Positions 7,708 through 16,700 of a stretch of DNA of 64,000 nt are shown piece by piece. Positions within the stretch are counted from its first letter, which is position 1; every line of letters begins with the position of its first letter. The notes under the pieces are model-generated. The model was not told where the DNA came from. It saw nothing but the letters and a program-made list of their open reading frames with translations, and did no database searches. A program made the position numbers and the translations under genes. This DNA comes from Paenibacillus alkalitolerans (lineage in GTDB: Bacteria; Bacillota; Bacilli; Paenibacillales; YIM-B00363): contig NZ_JAEMXM010000005.1 in the NCBI RefSeq assembly GCF_016482785.1, positions 62,001-126,000 on the forward strand, written 5' to 3'.

Positions 7708-10700
7708 ATGAAGGTTCGCAACAGAAGTTCCAGCAAAGTGCTGCAAAGGTTTCTGCCGTTACTCGTTATCGTCAGCATGATCGCCGCGTTCCTGCCCGCA
7801 TCGGCGGGAACCGTCGCGGCGGAAACCACTTCGGAATCGCTCATGACAGATTATTTGCCGACGATTTACGAAGTCATCGATGAAAGCGGATTCAAGCATC
7901 CGGGTGTTGGACTGACCAAGGAAACACTCGAGAATTTGCGAACGCAGGTGCGGGCGCAAAAGGAGCCTTGGATAACTTATTTCAACCAGATGGTGACGTC
8001 GGTTAACCCTTCGGGCCAACAGGTTGCGGCCCGGACGGTCTCGTCCAGATATTCCGGCGGCTGTTTTTGCAGCCAGGGCTTTAACGAAAGATTCATATGG
8101 GATGGCCTAACAGCGTATACTCAGGCTCTTATGTATGTGATAACGGGCGATGAGGTTTATCGGGCCAATGCTATGCATATTATCCGCAACTGGGAGCAGA
8201 TGGACCCTGCGAATTACGCGTATTTTACCGATGCGCACATTCACACGGGAATTCCTCTGTACCGGATGGTTACCGCCGCGGAGATTTTGAGGTACACCAG
8301 CACTCAGACGCCGGAACTGGAATGGACGGACAAAGATACGGCCGATTTCACGAACAATCTGATCATTCCGGTCACCGATACGTTCAATCATACGAATTAC
8401 CGCTTTATGAACCAGCATCTTTATCCGTTGATCGGATCGATATCGGGTTATATCTTCACCGGCAACCTGGAGCGGTATAAAGAGGGAGTCGAGTGGTTCA
8501 CGGTTAACAAGACCGCTGTGGATCAGCACGTGAACGGTTCCATCAAGAGACTGTTCCGGTTGGTCGATACGAATGCGGCGACAGGCGAGAAGGTGGATAC
8601 CCCGCAGGTGCAGATTGTGGAGATGGGCAGGGACCAGGCCCATAGCACCGGCGACGTCATCAATGTCTCCATTTTGTCACGTCTGTTGCAGGCCCAGGGA
8701 ACCAAGGTGGATCCGGTAGAAGGCACGGTTTCCACTGCGGAGAATGCGGTTACCGCGTACGATTTTCTCGACAAGCGCATTCTGGCAGGCGCCGACTACT
8801 TTGCCCGGTATATGAACGGCTATGATACGCCTTGGATTCCGACGGAAGCGCGTATGCGTGAGGATGGCAGTCCGGTCATTTACCAGGTAATAAGTAACGA
8901 ATATCACGGAAGAATCGGCGGCAATGTCTATGATCTATACTATTACTATAAATATGAGCAAGGCCTGGACATGGAGCAATCCGCTCCGTACTTCACCGAG
9001 ATGTTCAAAAAGAGGACGAATTACTACTGGGCATCACGGGATTCCGGAGGGGAATATTGGCTGTACATCCCCAAGGAAGCCGAGGCCGAGGGAGCGGCAT
9101 ATCTCCCGAAGGTTAACCCGAATCCGAATTGGAAAGAGATCGAGGATCGGTTCACCAACTTGGACGGCAACTCGACCGCCATGCAAGAGGGCGATGTTTC
9201 CTTCGTCCGCATCAAGGCCACGGAATCCGGCAGCAAAATCGCCTTGGTTCAATCCGACAGCAGTACGAGAGTGATCGGATACAAGATCCGGACGAACGGT
9301 GCGGCGAAGCTGGAAGCCTTCGGCCAGACGATCACGTTGCCGGATACCCAGGGGCAATGGAGATATGTATTTTATAATCTCCCGAAAGACCGCTGGCTCT
9401 GGACCATGAATTATTTCACAATAATTGGCAACGGAACGACGGTCGATATCGACCATATCAATGTCAACGCGGCAAATGAACTGACGCCGCCGGTGTTTAA
9501 AGAAGGAAATACCGCTTTGAAACTGTTTGCCTATGCAGGGTCCGAGGCGACCCTCCATTATGATTTCTCGGCAACGGACGCAGGCACGTCCGATGTTGTG
9601 ACCTATCGGATTGCCAATGCGCCCGAAGGCGCCGTGTTCGATACAAGCACCGGCGCATTTGACTGGAAACCGACGCAGGCCGGAACGTATGCCTTCGTCG
9701 TGGAGGCTTCCGACGGCACGACGGTATCTACCAGAGATGTCACGGTGACCGTAGCCAATGACCGACAGTCGGCGGTCGATGCCGTTATTGCGCCCTATGA
9801 CGCCAATACGGATTATATCTGGGCAACGCTCGATACGTATAAACAAGCATACGACGACACCATGAGCGTCATGAACACCGCAACGGATAGTGACTTCTAT
9901 CAGAAGCTTGCGGCTCTTAATGACGCCGTGCAAGGACTTGAGTTAACCACGCCGTTGCACACCGACGGCAGCATCAATTACCTGAATATGTTCTTATCTT
10001 CCGACTTCAACCCGAGGATTTTTCTGGACAATGTCTCGAGTACGTTCGGTAATTCATCGACTAATTTGGGAGTTCATGTGGACTTCGGGCCTAATTTCCG
10101 GGTTTCGGCCAGCAAGTTCCAGATTCAGGCACGGGCAGGTTTCCCTGAACGCGGCGGCGGCATCGCCATGTTCGGATCCAATGACAAAGAAACCTGGACC
10201 CGGTTGACTCCGGAGGTGACCCCCGTGTCGGCAGACATGCACACGTTGACGGTATCGCCGGAACTCCAGAACGAGCAATTCCGTTTTCTGAAAATCCAAA
10301 TGATTAATAAGCCGTACGACGCTCCTTGGCCTGAATTGTCCGAGTTCCGGATCTTCGGGAAGCGTCATGAGGTCATCAACAAGATCTCATCGGTCTCCAT
10401 CGGCTCGGATCAAGCCTTCGGAGGGCGGATTGTCATGGGAGACACGGCGAAATTGACTTTCCAATCTACGGAAGCCATTCAGAATGTGAATGTTACGATT
10501 CAGGGTGTACCCGCAACCGTCCATTCGGATGATGGCCTGAATTGGACGGCCGAAGCGGTCATGGGACCGGATGCGGCGCCCGGATCGGTGAAATTTATAC
10601 TTAATTATCAGACGGCGGAAGGTATTGATGCCCCGGAAACGTTGTTCACAACCGACGGCTCTCGCTTGATACTGGTGGATGAATCGGACGTGATCCGCGA

Positions 10701-13359
10701 TGTGACGTCAATCGCCGCAGTGAGCGATTCCTACGGCAGATCGCCGGCAGACGCTATCGCAGCGGCGAACGCGTTGTTCGATAACAATCCGATGACGTCG
10801 ACCGATTACCGCTTGAACGGCAGCGGCGCCGGAGCGTGGGTCAAGTTCGACTTCGGGCAAGGCGGTTATGCGCAACTGTCGTATGTGGAGCTGCTGGCAA
10901 GGCAAGACGGATATTATACGAGAATCAACGGTACGGTCATTCAGGGCTCCAATGACAATGCAACATGGAAGACCATCTCAACAGGAGCCGTCTCTACGCG
11001 AGACTGGCAGATTTTGCAGATGACCGATAAGAACCCCTACCGGTATATCCGCATTATCAATGGGAACAACTGGTTCGGAAATATGGCCGAGGTGAGATTT
11101 CACGGAACGTCCAAGGTGTTGACGAAGATCAACTCGGTGTCCATCAGCTCGGATCAAGCCGTACGCAACCGGATTGAACCCGGCGATACGGTGAATCTGG
11201 CCTTCACTTCGATGGAACCGATCAATTCGGTCAACGTGAAGATTCAGGGCGAAGATGCGACGGTCAAGTCGGAAGACAATATCAACTGGACGGCGGAAGC
11301 GGTGATGGGTTCCAATGCAGCTCCGGGACCGGTAAATTTCAGCATCAATTACAAAACGTCCGAAGGGTTGGACGCGCCGGAAAAAACATTTACTACCGAC
11401 GGATCTTCCTTAATCCTGGCCGATGAATCGGACTTGATCCGCGGTGTGACGTCAATTACGGATGTGAGCGATTCCAGCGGCAGATCGCCGACGGACGCTA
11501 TCGGAATGGCGAACGCGCTGTTCGATGATCATCCGGGTACGTCGACCGATTATCGTCTGAACGGCAGCGGAGCCGGGGCGTGGGTCGAATTTGACTTCCG
11601 AGGCGCTTATGCGAAATTGAAGTATGTGGAGCTGCTGGCAAGGCAAGACGGATACTACACAAGGATCAAGGGCGCAATCATTCAGGGCTCCAACGACAAT
11701 TCGAACTGGACGACGATCTCCCCGTTAGCGGTATCTACGCCGGAATGGCAGATCTTGACGATTACCAATAATACCCCCTACCGGTATATCCGCATTTTCA
11801 ACGGGAACAACTGGTTCGGGAATATGGCGGAAGTGAGATTTCACGGCGATCTGGATTATGATGCAGCTTACTTTGATTCCATCGTGCTGGCGGCGGACGG
11901 CTATACCAAAGGCAGCTACTACCTGTATCAACAAAAAGTGAAAGAGATCAAGGCGGAATTGGCGAATCCGGAAGCCGACAAAATGGCCATTCTGAATGAA
12001 TTGCTGCAGGCGAGCTCGATACTGGAGACGATAAACGCCATTACTCCTTCTATGGTGACGGCAAATACTGTGTCGTGGGACGACAAGTACAACGCCGCGG
12101 CGAACGGATGGCGCGCTTTTGACGGCGACCCGAACACGTCCCCCGACACCAAAACCGCAGCCGGTTGGGTGACTGTTGACTTGGGCGAAGGCAACGCCAT
12201 AATGGTCACCGGCATCAAGTTTATACCGCGCTCCGGTTTTGCGGACCGAATGAACGGAGCGCTGATCCAAGGCTCCAATGACGGGGTTAACTTCAACACC
12301 TTGCATACAATCAATGGCGTTTCCGGTCAGCAATGGTATACGCAAGCGATTGACAACCAGACGGCATACCGTTATCTGCGATATTACACGCCGAAAGGCT
12401 ATGGCAACGTAGGCGAGTTGGAATTCCTCTTTGTGGATCGCACGTTGCTTACGCTCTTGCTGAACGAAGCGGATCAGGTCGTTGCCGACCATTATACGGC
12501 AGACAGCTACGCGGCGTTGCAAACGGCGGTGGCGAACGCGAAGTCGGTTGACTCCAATGCGCAAGCAAGCCAGAGCGACGTCGATTCGGCTGCGAACAGT
12601 CTGAAGCTGGCAATGGACAGCTTAATTTACAAGATTACGGCGTTCCTTGATCCCGCGGAGCCGAATGGTACGAACGGCTGGTATACGACGGGACCGGTTA
12701 ACGTCACGTTGTCGACTTACGGCCGCGCGGAATACAGCCTGGATGGCGGGGATACGTGGCAGGGCTATACGGAATCGCTGACGTTCAACCAGGACGGCAA
12801 GCATACGGTCAGCTACCGATCCCGGAACGAGGCGGGAATTGCGGGGGATGTTCAGACGGTCGACGTCCAACTGGATACGACGGCGCCGACGATTACGGTA
12901 ACGGGGCTGGTGTACGGTACTTACTACGATTCGACAGATATCACGCCGATCGTTGCGCTTGACGATCTTCTGTCTGGAGTCGACGGCAGCAAGACAACGG
13001 TCACGTTGGATACGTATGTCATACAGCAAGGAGAAACCATTCCGTTATATACGCTGCCGCTTGGTTCACACACCCTGATCGTAACCGCAAGCGACTTGGC
13101 GGGGAACACAAGCAGTCAACCGATGACATTCGAGACGACGACAAGCATCGACTCCATGAAGAGGTTGGTCGCACGTTTCGAGGAAGCCGGATGGATCAGT
13201 AACGCAGGCATTGCGGACAGCTTGCAAGACAAGTTGGATGATAACGACCTGTCCGCACTCGTGTACGAAGTGAAGGCGCAAAGCGGCAAGCTTATCAGCA
13301 AGCAAGCCGCACAATACTTGCTTCGGGACGCCGAGTATTTGTTGAACAATCAAGAATAA
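7708..13359 (+). CDS. Giant secreted alginate-lyase-like protein with four F5/8C (CBM32-like) modules
   Basis: 1883 residues. A signal peptide ends near residue 38 (TVAA/ETTS). An alginate-lyase superfamily catalytic domain occupies about 45-480, with FMNQH (N235, H237) and EMGRDxxH (R308, H312), motifs shared with the protein at 43574. Next come a carbohydrate-binding-like sandwich (~490-590), a cadherin/Ig-like domain (~595-690), F5/8C module 1 (~750-888), a tandem pair of Ig plus F5/8C units (889-1136 and 1137-1381), a helical linker, F5/8C module 4 (~1450-1575), a FIVAR-type helical domain, an Ig/OmpL47-type domain and a C-terminal FIMAH-type helical domain. It is last in the operon and probably cuts and binds the polymer outside the cell. 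Exact lyase family and substrate are not certain. Confidence 0.85.
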   Translation: MKVRNRSSSKVLQRFLPLLVIVSMIAAFLPASAGTVAAETTSESLMTDYLPTIYEVIDESGFKHPGVGLTKETLENLRTQVRAQKEPWITYFNQMVTSVNPSGQQVAARTVSSRYSGGCFCSQGFNERFIWDGLTAYTQALMYVITGDEVYRANAMHIIRNWEQMDPANYAYFTDAHIHTGIPLYRMVTAAEILRYTSTQTPELEWTDKDTADFTNNLIIPVTDTFNHTNYRFMNQHLYPLIGSISGYIFTGNLERYKEGVEWFTVNKTAVDQHVNGSIKRLFRLVDTNAATGEKVDTPQVQIVEMGRDQAHSTGDVINVSILSRLLQAQGTKVDPVEGTVSTAENAVTAYDFLDKRILAGADYFARYMNGYDTPWIPTEARMREDGSPVIYQVISNEYHGRIGGNVYDLYYYYKYEQGLDMEQSAPYFTEMFKKRTNYYWASRDSGGEYWLYIPKEAEAEGAAYLPKVNPNPNWKEIEDRFTNLDGNSTAMQEGDVSFVRIKATESGSKIALVQSDSSTRVIGYKIRTNGAAKLEAFGQTITLPDTQGQWRYVFYNLPKDRWLWTMNYFTIIGNGTTVDIDHINVNAANELTPPVFKEGNTALKLFAYAGSEATLHYDFSATDAGTSDVVTYRIANAPEGAVFDTSTGAFDWKPTQAGTYAFVVEASDGTTVSTRDVTVTVANDRQSAVDAVIAPYDANTDYIWATLDTYKQAYDDTMSVMNTATDSDFYQKLAALNDAVQGLELTTPLHTDGSINYLNMFLSSDFNPRIFLDNVSSTFGNSSTNLGVHVDFGPNFRVSASKFQIQARAGFPERGGGIAMFGSNDKETWTRLTPEVTPVSADMHTLTVSPELQNEQFRFLKIQMINKPYDAPWPELSEFRIFGKRHEVINKISSVSIGSDQAFGGRIVMGDTAKLTFQSTEAIQNVNVTIQGVPATVHSDDGLNWTAEAVMGPDAAPGSVKFILNYQTAEGIDAPETLFTTDGSRLILVDESDVIRDVTSIAAVSDSYGRSPADAIAAANALFDNNPMTSTDYRLNGSGAGAWVKFDFGQGGYAQLSYVELLARQDGYYTRINGTVIQGSNDNATWKTISTGAVSTRDWQILQMTDKNPYRYIRIINGNNWFGNMAEVRFHGTSKVLTKINSVSISSDQAVRNRIEPGDTVNLAFTSMEPINSVNVKIQGEDATVKSEDNINWTAEAVMGSNAAPGPVNFSINYKTSEGLDAPEKTFTTDGSSLILADESDLIRGVTSITDVSDSSGRSPTDAIGMANALFDDHPGTSTDYRLNGSGAGAWVEFDFRGAYAKLKYVELLARQDGYYTRIKGAIIQGSNDNSNWTTISPLAVSTPEWQILTITNNTPYRYIRIFNGNNWFGNMAEVRFHGDLDYDAAYFDSIVLAADGYTKGSYYLYQQKVKEIKAELANPEADKMAILNELLQASSILETINAITPSMVTANTVSWDDKYNAAANGWRAFDGDPNTSPDTKTAAGWVTVDLGEGNAIMVTGIKFIPRSGFADRMNGALIQGSNDGVNFNTLHTINGVSGQQWYTQAIDNQTAYRYLRYYTPKGYGNVGELEFLFVDRTLLTLLLNEADQVVADHYTADSYAALQTAVANAKSVDSNAQASQSDVDSAANSLKLAMDSLIYKITAFLDPAEPNGTNGWYTTGPVNVTLSTYGRAEYSLDGGDTWQGYTESLTFNQDGKHTVSYRSRNEAGIAGDVQTVDVQLDTTAPTITVTGLVYGTYYDSTDITPIVALDDLLSGVDGSKTTVTLDTYVIQQGETIPLYTLPLGSHTLIVTASDLAGNTSSQPMTFETTTSIDSMKRLVARFEEAGWISNAGIADSLQDKLDDNDLSALVYEVKAQSGKLISKQAAQYLLRDAEYLLNNQE
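10372..11850 (+). repeat. Tandem 248-residue Ig + F5/8C module duplication inside the lyase gene
   Basis: Unit 1 (10372-11115) and unit 2 (11116-about 11850) encode the same two-domain module. DNA identity is high in places, e.g. the stretch coding ELLARQDGYYTRI at about 10890 and 11632, which indicates a recent in-frame duplication. Confidence 0.85.
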
Positions 13360-13373
13360 TTAGCAACAAGGTA

Positions 13374-13420
13374 TTCATTCCGAGCCGGCACAGGCAGCAA
13401 GACGTCAGTGCCGGCTTGGG
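13374..13420 (+). repeat. Repeated hairpin after giant gene, copy 1
   Basis: AGCCGGCAC (13383-13391) pairs with GTGCCGGCT (13408-13416). A 47-base segment around it recurs with about three differences at 20814-20860, after the other giant gene. A T-rich run is weak, so it may be a terminator or an mRNA 3'-end stabiliser. Confidence 0.6.
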
Positions 13421-13511
13421 AATTGTTTAGTAGAAGGAGGTTCATTAATGATCGTTTCAAGCAATGTAAGCGTTATCATAACCGGACAGAGAGGCGATGA
13501 ATCGGATTTGA

Positions 13512-13580
13512 CACCAAAAAATAAACATTTTTTGCACATTGTTTTGCCATTATTGCGTACAAGGTACAGGTATAATATGG
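13512..13580 (+). promoter_or_regulatory. Promoter segment shared with the lyase gene at 43574 (copy 1)
   Basis: 69 bases match 43104-43172 at 64 positions; all five differences are transitions. It ends in a perfect -10 TATAAT (13571-13576). Upstream lie TTGC motifs spaced 12 and 9 bases, i.e. about two helical turns overall, and GTACAAGGTAC. No proper -35 is spaced at 17, suggesting activator dependence. The same frame is open in both copies, so descent from a coding sequence is an alternative. Confidence 0.6.
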
Positions 13581-13630
13581 GACGACAAACGATGCAAGTA
13601 ATTTGTTTACTTGCGAAGAGAGACTGTCGG

Positions 13631-13688
13631 GGAGGTGAGTTCAATGGCATGGGATGAAAGCGGTTTCGATAGCCGACATCCAGCTTAG
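13631..13688 (+). other. Leader with strong Shine-Dalgarno and 14-codon mini-ORF
   Basis: GGAGGTGA (13631-13638) precedes ATG 13644, which opens a 14-codon frame ending at TAG 13686-13688, upstream of the real gene start at 13750. It could be a leader peptide, or the site may act as an mRNA-stabilising ribosome-binding sequence. Confidence 0.35.
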
Positions 13689-13749
13689 TTCAAAAGGAGA
13701 GACCGTGACATTCTTTATTCTGTTCAATACGAGGGAGGGCAAACGTTAC

Positions 13750-16700
13750 ATGCAAAGTCGTTTCAAGGACATTTTTATGAGTCAGCTGAGGAAAAGGTCG
13801 AGACAAGCCAGGTCCGTCTTGGCCGGTGTCCTGGTTTCCGTATTGCTTTTCCAGTCATTCGGACCGGTGATGGATACGGCGGCGCATGCGGCAGAGGATG
13901 CATCCGCGAGCGGTTATTTGGATAAGATCGTTTTCGGCAACGCTGCGTCTGAGAACGCTCACAATTTTACAGGAGAATTTACGACCGCCATCACGGGTCT
14001 TTTCGGCGAGCCTGCACGGATTTCGAATCCGCGGGTTCCGGTCCAAGGACAGGGTGGAGATTTGACGTTCACGATGAAGGTCGACCCGTATCTGCGCAAT
14101 TACTTCACCGTGAAATTTTCGGGTGAAGAAGCGTCCTATATCAGCATGGTCAATATTAACGGTGAGCAAATCGGATATATCAGTTACGGGGACTATGAAG
14201 CTATTAATAGGGGTTGGAAGCTGCCGAACCGCTTTTTTTACTATACGATTATGCTTCCGTTGGAATCGACGGTCGGGAAGGAAACTGTCGAGATCACGAT
14301 TAAATCGTTTAATCCTTCGGGGAATATGACGACCGATTCAAGGGGCTATTATAACGCCTACACGCATACGCAAGCCTATATTAACGTGGATGGCGAGAAA
14401 CAGGGCTATAAACTCAAGTCCGATCAGACTCCGGATACGATGCTCACGCCGGATCTGACGGATGAGGAGAAGCAGGCTCTGATCGACGGCTATATGAAAG
14501 GGCACATCGACTTCTTTAACAATTTATCGGCCAAAGTGGATTCCAGCGCCGGCGGCAAAATGTCGATCGTCCGCTACCAGGACGAACTGAAGTTTTACGC
14601 GAACGTCCTGAAATACGACTGGTCTCCCGCGAAGACGCCGGAAGAGAAAAGGGCGGCGCTTCAGCGTATTTTCAAAACGATCGACAACCATGTCAAAGAT
14701 TATTATGGCAATACGCGACTGGTGCTGCGCGGCGGACACCAGGGCGACTGGGGCGGCTATTACGGGGCGCTCGGCGAAGCGCTGTACATTGTCGAGAACC
14801 TGATCAAAGACGACACGATCTATGGAGAAGCGGCGTTTAACGCGTTTTTGGACGAGCCGTTCGTCACCGGAACGACCGAAGGGGAGTTCTCTCTGGCGGG
14901 CGTCGACTGGAACGGGGGCGAGCTGACACGCCGCGAAGCGTGGGAACGCGTGCTGAAGGCGAACTTCGACTTTGCCCGCGCACGGCTTTCATATATTTAT
15001 AACCAGGTGTACTATACGTACGAAGGCGCGTGGGAAGCTCATGAAGGCCTGCGTATGATCGGATCAAGCTTCTACGAAGGGAAGGGGCGGAGCCATCAAA
15101 TCCTGCTTGAAGCTTTGGGGATAAGACCATTCCTGGGTGAAGAAGTGCTGGTCGGTCCGAACGGCGAAGAACTGGATCTGTATCATTCCCTGTTCCATCA
15201 TGACGGGCAGGCGCATTTCACGGACGATTTCATCCATATTGTCGGCAAAGGGCTCGCCAAGAGCAAGCTCGACGCGGAAGGCAACATTGTCAGACGGCTG
15301 CCTTACGGCAAGCATTATACCGGCTTGACGGATGGGGGACTAACAAGGGAAAACGGTTATGTCGCCAACTACGGTGAGGCCGCCAACTATCTTGTGACTT
15401 ATTACTATAAAACGTTGAACCATACCGGCGACGAGGAAATGAATGACGAAATTATGAAAGCGGCATTGAAATCGATCCACGCCCGCGGATTTGTCCGTTA
15501 TCCGTCATTGAACGATGACGGAAAAAGAGTGATGAGAGCGGAGCAAGTGACGGACGAGCGAAACCAGACGATAAGCGGGCTCCACATGTATGGCGCGAGA
15601 GTGGGCTTTGGAATGGGGATGCAGTTTGCATCTTTGGAAATGGCAATGGCTCAGAACGAGCAAAAATACAGCGGCCCTGAATGGGACGAGTACTGGCAGT
15701 ACGCGAGAGAAGCGGTCGGTTTCGTGCAGCAGCAGCTTGCGGATCACCAGCTGTTGCATGTGAAAGACTTCGGAAATAGAGGTTCGATGAGCGGACCGGA
15801 TTTCCTCTTGGCGGAAACCTATCAATATGTGACTGCCGATCGGGCGAATTACAGCCGGGTTGGCGGCAATGTTATGGCTGGGGTTGTCCTTCCGCATTCG
15901 GATTTCGATTACTACAAGCCGGAAGAAATTGCCGCGCTCGGCGTCAATCCGGAAGACTACGAGCAGTTTGCATGGGCGGATATCGATAATATGTACGTGT
16001 CGGTAAGAGACGACGATATCCGAATGTTCGGCTCGCTGTTTTACCGAAATCGCGGTATGGCAAGCAACGGACGGCTTCGTGTGATGAAAGACAGCTACGA
16101 CCATATCGTTCAGATCGCAACCAACAACAAGTTCAAGTATGAAGATTACTACTTGCGGGCGCCCTACATCGACTGGGATTTTCAGTCCAACAGGGCAAGC
16201 AATTGGAGCGGAGCGCCGCAGGCGCTGGCAGGGGAACCCGCGCCGGCTTCGTATCAGCCGGGTGTCGGAACGGTGAACCGCGATAACTTTGAAGTGGACA
16301 ATCCTTACTCCGGTTATCCGGAATTGTCGACATCGCGGTACGGCAAATATTTCATCATCTTCAACACGACTCGCGATGAATACGGCAATAAACAGACGTT
16401 TGACGTTGAATTGCCGGCCGACTTTACCGGAACCGCGGTTCTCGACCTCGTTTCGGGGACGAACGTTCCGGTCGCGAACGGCAAAGTGACCGTTGCGCCA
16501 AAAACCGCGATGGTGCTGAAATTAACGTCGGATATCGAGCTCGCACCGAAGCCGTTCCACGTCGACTTCGTCAATGCGCTTGCGGGCAACGGATACGTCG
16601 GCATCTCCTGGAAAACGACCTCCGGCGGGCAATCCTACACGATAAAACGCGCGGAAACGGAAGACGGCCCGTATGAGACGATCGCAACAGTTGTAACAGG

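Noticed and set aside
13448-13657. 69-codon open frame with a good AGAAGGAGG ribosome site after the first giant gene
   Set aside because: It runs across the near-identical promoter segment at 13512-13580, and outside that segment its sequence has no counterpart at 43104; I treat it as probably non-coding.
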